From IMG/VR virus record IMGVR_UViG_3300007512_000208, positions 1 to 23,488 of that record: DNA of 23,488 nucleotides. One strand, written 5' to 3'. A program made the translations under genes and the position numbers. Below, piece after piece: positions 21,767-23,488 of the stretch (the first letter of the stretch is position 1; every line of letters starts with the position of its first letter). The notes below the pieces were generated by a model that saw only the letters and a program-made list of their open reading frames with translations, was not told where the DNA came from and searched no databases. Source of the DNA: a virus.

Positions 21767-23482
21767 TTAACCAATAAGGTCAGAAACAACAACTAAGCCG
21801 TACATATCTGGGCGAACCATTTTCTTAGCATAGCGTGTCATCACACCCTTTCTTGGTACGAAGTCTTCCGTACCGAAGATGGTGGGCGTAACTTGTAGTG
21901 GTACATAAGGAGCATATACATAGCCACTCTCAAGGAAGCTATTACCCTTACGTCCTACAAGAACAACATTACGTGGGAAGTATGGATCAACCCAAACGTC
22001 CCATTTCTTGCTCATGCTACCAGCTTTAATTGCGCCAACAGTACCTTTCGCCTCATCAGCGGCAATGTTTGCACGGAAACCGCTAGTGAACTCAAGAATG
22101 TTAGCAACCTCGGGACCACAAACCAAGAAGTTTGCGCCTCCGCGAAGCGTCTTACGGTGGATCTGAGCCGAGCAGTCGTTGATTGTCTCAACAAGAGTCT
22201 CGTACCACTCAGAAACCGTACCGGTGAAGTCCGGGAAGAGTGTTCCGTTAACAGAGAGACCAGTCTCTTTGTTTACGAATTTACCCGGCTTGCGTGACCA
22301 GTAGTAAGTTGCTGCTTTTGCACCTTTAACTAGATCTTCAATAATCTCGCGATCAATCTCAAGAGCGATCTGCTCAGAGAGGATCGAAGTAAGCTCAACC
22401 TCTGCATCCAAGTTGTGATAAGCGTTGAGGTCCTGACCAAGTTCAGGGGTCCATTTTGCTTTCAACTTTTTGGTGATTGCAGTAACGGAGATCGAATCTA
22501 CTTTGATGTCGATTTCCGGAATCGCCTCAGTGTTCTCAAGGCCCCAGCTATCTTCACCAACCACTGCACCAAGAGCGTTTGTTGCGCCTGCTGCGGGAGT
22601 ACCTGTGAAGTCGTCGATAATTGGGAACTCTGCACGAGAGAAACCTTCCAAAGCTCCACGAAGATTTGCTGTGGTCTCACTACCAGTTGGTGCAAGAACA
22701 ACAAGAACACGTGTAACATCGGAACTACCAGTTGCTTGAACAGGGTCCAAGACCGACAAACGACGAACAAGGTGTGACGAGCCCGTGTGACCTTTAGATT
22801 TCAAAAGGTTCATTGAGATAAGGTTGTCGCGGTTGACTGGTGTGCTATTGCTATCTACCAATGCGGAAAGCAACAATGTACCAACAGCAACGGCAGAACC
22901 ACTAAGATCCGGGTCAAAGCGGACAAGCTTGTCGCCCATTGCCGAATATGAGTTTGCAGCTACATCACTGCGACCGCCGGGACCCCAGCTTGTGGGATCA
23001 CCAACAGTACCAGTTGCGCGAATAGTAACAGTTACTGTTGCGGAACCAGTTGGTGACGAATAACCATTGCTCAAGTTGTAGAAGCCCTTGTCTGAATCGA
23101 GTCCAGTTAGGACAACACCATCCTTGATGCCTTGACCAACCTTGCCTCCACCGTACAAAGAATCGTTAGAAGCTGGTGAGTGAATACCATCCTCATTGAT
23201 TCCAAGACGAGCGTTAGTGTGCTGGAAGTCTAGGAAGAAGATCAGACCAGAGGGTAAACTCATAGGCTGAACTGATACTAGATCGTTTGCGATGAGACCA
23301 CCGAATACTCGGCGGACGATTGGAAACGCTACGGAAGCGAAACCTTCAACATCACCTTGGGCCATTGTACTGGCCTCTCTAAGAAGCTCTCGGGCTTGAT
23401 TCTCAAGCAAGCGAGCCATTGTTTGACGAGAGTGATCAGCGTTAATACCTTCAAGCAAGCCGGTTTTTTCCCACTTGCCCAT
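21767..23482 (-). CDS. 23: Major capsid protein (gp23-type)
   Basis: The 571-residue product forms the head shell hexamers. The N-terminus KWEKTGLLEGINADHSRQ followed by ARLLENQ corresponds to KWKPLLEG...IFENQ of T4 gp23, and FPIVRRVFGGLIANDLVSVQPMSLPSGLIF (core LIANDLVSVQPMSLPSG) to the conserved VRR...DICGVQPMNSPTG. The C-terminus (PYVPLQVTPTIFGTEDFVPR then GVMTRYAKKMVRP) is the conserved end of the fold. A prohead-protease-like site LRE|A occurs at residues 34-37. This would remove about 36 residues, against 65 in T4. T4 gp23 is 521 residues. The ATG is six bases from the window edge, so its leader is not visible and a start further upstream cannot be excluded, although the N-terminal match supports this one. 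Confidence 0.93.
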   Translation of the reverse strand: MGKWEKTGLLEGINADHSRQTMARLLENQARELLREASTMAQGDVEGFASVAFPIVRRVFGGLIANDLVSVQPMSLPSGLIFFLDFQHTNARLGINEDGIHSPASNDSLYGGGKVGQGIKDGVVLTGLDSDKGFYNLSNGYSSPTGSATVTVTIRATGTVGDPTSWGPGGRSDVAANSYSAMGDKLVRFDPDLSGSAVAVGTLLLSALVDSNSTPVNRDNLISMNLLKSKGHTGSSHLVRRLSVLDPVQATGSSDVTRVLVVLAPTGSETTANLRGALEGFSRAEFPIIDDFTGTPAAGATNALGAVVGEDSWGLENTEAIPEIDIKVDSISVTAITKKLKAKWTPELGQDLNAYHNLDAEVELTSILSEQIALEIDREIIEDLVKGAKAATYYWSRKPGKFVNKETGLSVNGTLFPDFTGTVSEWYETLVETINDCSAQIHRKTLRGGANFLVCGPEVANILEFTSGFRANIAADEAKGTVGAIKAGSMSKKWDVWVDPYFPRNVVLVGRKGNSFLESGYVYAPYVPLQVTPTIFGTEDFVPRKGVMTRYAKKMVRPDMYGLVVVSDLIG

Positions 23483-23488
23483 AAGCGC

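Overview
The window is part of the genome of a tailed phage with a contractile tail, a distant relative of T4. Every gene I can support lies on the minus strand, so transcription and gene order run from high to low coordinates. Genes are tightly packed: the largest gaps are about 124 and 93 bases, several genes overlap by a few bases, and most starts carry a Shine-Dalgarno sequence of the AGGAG type. No tRNA, insertion sequence or CRISPR array was seen. The T4 affiliation rests on a gp23-type major capsid protein, gp13/gp14/gp15-type neck proteins, a gp18-type sheath, a gp19-type tube, gp26-type and gp51-like assembly proteins, a UvsX-type recombinase, a gp32-type zinc-containing ssDNA-binding protein and a T4 RNase H-type 5' nuclease. 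The polymerase is family A, not the family B enzyme of T4. That mixture is what I recall for the deep 'Far-T4' / Rhodothermus phage RM378-like branch. The host cannot be named; regular Shine-Dalgarno use argues against a host that ignores it, such as most Bacteroidetes.

Head, neck and tail region (23482 to about 5954): major capsid protein with its own terminator, three neck/terminator proteins (gp13-, gp14- and gp15-like), a very large tail sheath, tail tube, a zinc-ribbon gp26-like chaperone, a small gp51-like partner lacking a convincing start, a small unknown protein, the tape measure protein, a tail-tube/baseplate adaptor candidate, a LysM gp53-like wedge protein, a large hub/baseplate candidate and a 441-residue unknown. 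A repeated motif (sense TCAAACTATTTAT and variants) occurs in the leaders of four genes here and looks like this phage's late promoter.

Replication and accessory region (5927 to 1): a compact family A DNA polymerase without an exonuclease domain, a divergent tubulin/FtsZ-like protein start-stop coupled to it, the gp32-type protein behind an extended -10 promoter, a strong CUUCGG-loop terminator, the UvsX/RecA protein, a 59-residue protein, a DpnI-like endonuclease domain, a His/Arg-rich predicted lipoprotein, and the 5' nuclease that runs off the left edge. Polymerase, ssDNA-binding protein, recombinase and 5' nuclease form a recombination-dependent replication set.

The most unusual items are the tubulin-like protein joined to the polymerase gene, the stand-alone DpnI-type catalytic domain followed by the basic lipoprotein, the possible programmed frameshift between the gp26-like and gp51-like genes, and the repeated late-promoter-like motif.
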